8,999 nt of DNA, from assembly GCA_021300125.1 (NCBI GenBank), contig JAJTHX010000238.1:1-8999 (forward strand), given 5' to 3'. Positions 8,008-8,999 of the stretch are shown piece by piece. Source of the stretch: Betaproteobacteria bacterium (lineage in GTDB: Bacteria; Pseudomonadota; Gammaproteobacteria; Burkholderiales; SG8-41). The stretch's first letter is position 1. The number at the start of each line of letters is the position of its first letter. The notes under the pieces are model-generated. The model had not been told where the DNA came from. It did no database searches and saw nothing but the letters and a program-made list of their open reading frames with translations. A program made the translations under genes and the position numbers.

Positions 8008-8999
8008 ATTTCGGTGCCGCCGGCTTCCACACCTGCCCGATCGAGATGCGGTCGAGCCTGCGGCGGTTACCGTAGTAGAAATTGACGATGCCGCGCGAGA
8101 CCATCACCGCGCTGAACATCGAGGTCAGGATGCCAAGGCAATGCACCACGGCGAAGCCGCGCACCGGGCCGGAGCCGAACCAGAACAATGCAATGCCGGC
8201 GATCAGTGTCGTAATGTTGGAGTCAAGGATGGTCGCCCACGCCCGCTCGTAACCCGAGTGCAGTGCCGCCTGCGGCGTCATGCCGTTGCGCAACTCCTCG
8301 CGGATGCGCTCGTTGATCAGCACGTTGGCGTCGATCGCCATGCCCAGCGCCAGCGCGATCGCGGCGATGCCGGGCAGGGTCAGCGTTGCCTGCAGCATCG
8401 ACAGCAGCGCGATCAGGAACAGCAGGTTGGCGCCGAGGGCGACAATCGAGATCACGCCCATGCCGGCATAGTAAACGACCATGAATACCGCGATCGCGGC
8501 AAAACCCATCCACATCGACTGGAAGCCGATCTCGATGTTCTCCGCGCCAAGCGAAGGGCCGACGGTGCGCTCTTCGATGATTTCCATCGGCGCCGCGAGT
8601 GCTCCGGCGCGCAGCAGCAGCGCGACGTCCTTCGCCTCCTGCGTGGTCATGCGGCCGCTGATCTGCACACGGCCGCCGCCGATTTCGGTGCGGATCACCG
8701 GCGCGGTCACCACTTCGCCCTTGCCGCGCTCGAACAGCAGGATGGCCATGCGCTTGCCGACGTTCTCGCGGGTGACCTGCTGGAAGATGCGCGCGCCGGT
8801 GCCGTCGAGGTTCAGGTGCACCGCCGGCTCGCCGGTCTGGCCGTCGAAGCCGGGCTGGGCGTCGTTGATGCGCTCGCCGGTGAGCACGACCTGCTTTTTC
8901 ACCAGCACCGGCTGGCCGTTGCGCTCGTAATACAGCTCGGCGCCGAACGGCGCCTGGCCCGATTTCGCCTCTTGCAGCGCGCCCGGCGTCATCCGCTCC
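8006..8999 (-). CDS. secD: Protein translocase subunit SecD (N terminus beyond window edge)
   Basis: The frame is open to the window end, giving about 330 C-terminal residues of a protein that is usually about 615. A methionine at 8992 is internal and not a start, since ER precedes it in frame and the family continues upstream. Counting from that methionine: the end of the large periplasmic domain contains LNLDGTGARIF at 60-70 and LLLRAGALAAP at 125-135, the segment EERTVGPSLG at 140-149 leads into TM2, and GMAIDANVLINERIREEL at 217-234 carries the TM4 aspartate (D221), the counterpart of E. coli D519, needed for proton coupling. Five membrane segments follow, as expected for SecD. yajC and tgt would normally lie upstream, outside the window. 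Stop codon TAA, 10 bp before secF. Confidence 0.97.
   Translation of the reverse strand, partial: ERMTPGALQEAKSGQAPFGAELYYERNGQPVLVKKQVVLTGERINDAQPGFDGQTGEPAVHLNLDGTGARIFQQVTRENVGKRMAILLFERGKGEVVTAPVIRTEIGGGRVQISGRMTTQEAKDVALLLRAGALAAPMEIIEERTVGPSLGAENIEIGFQSMWMGFAAIAVFMVVYYAGMGVISIVALGANLLFLIALLSMLQATLTLPGIAAIALALGMAIDANVLINERIREELRNGMTPQAALHSGYERAWATILDSNITTLIAGIALFWFGSGPVRGFAVVHCLGILTSMFSAVMVSRGIVNFYYGNRRRLDRISIGQVWKPAAPK

Noticed and set aside
7003..8085. A 360-codon plus-strand frame antisense to secF, and similar long frames at 3001-4167, 1844-2698 and 797-1531
   Set aside because: They mirror strongly supported genes, are rich in H, R, Q and E as expected from reverse complements of membrane or GC-rich genes, and show no motif or ribosome binding site.

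Overview
The window is GC-rich DNA with densely packed genes and no mobile elements, tRNA or rRNA genes. It looks like chromosomal DNA of a betaproteobacterium (Burkholderiales or Rhodocyclales type). The reasons are a Bug/TctC-type periplasmic binding protein, a DUF3567 protein (a family I know from Betaproteobacteria), a PurB of the E. coli-like subclass, and a SecD-SecF pair followed by DedA. Species cannot be named from the sequence alone.

Layout. (i) 1-1525, plus strand: the 3' part of a Bug-type solute-binding protein gene, overlapped by 8 bp by a class II aldolase gene; this looks like the end of a small catabolic or uptake operon. (ii) 1550-1783, minus: a 77-residue DUF3567 protein with a strong ribosome binding site and an AT-rich upstream region. 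(iii) 1871-2767, minus: a ten-helix EamA/DMT exporter. (iv) 2768-2961: a gene-free stretch with a GC hairpin and then a phased array of fifteen 7-bp units (2852-2956) that runs almost to the stop codon of the next gene. (v) 2962-4377, minus: a three-domain multicopper oxidase with a Tat signal. (vi) 4459-5835, plus: purB, divergent from the oxidase across an 81-bp shared region. (vii) 5868-8999, minus: secD (partial), secF, dedA and a 4HBT/THEM6-like thioesterase, separated by 10, 7 and 6 bp and so probably one transcription unit.

Functionally the window is mostly housekeeping: purine and AMP synthesis (PurB), proton-motive-force-driven protein export (SecDF), envelope lipid homeostasis (DedA) and acyl-thioester hydrolysis. 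Around these sit accessory genes for uptake or catabolism, metabolite export and periplasmic copper or metal oxidation. I see no clearly new multi-gene system. The most distinctive non-coding structure is the heptanucleotide array at 2852-2956. The second look is best spent there, then on the Bug-aldolase coupling and the secDF-dedA-thioesterase run.
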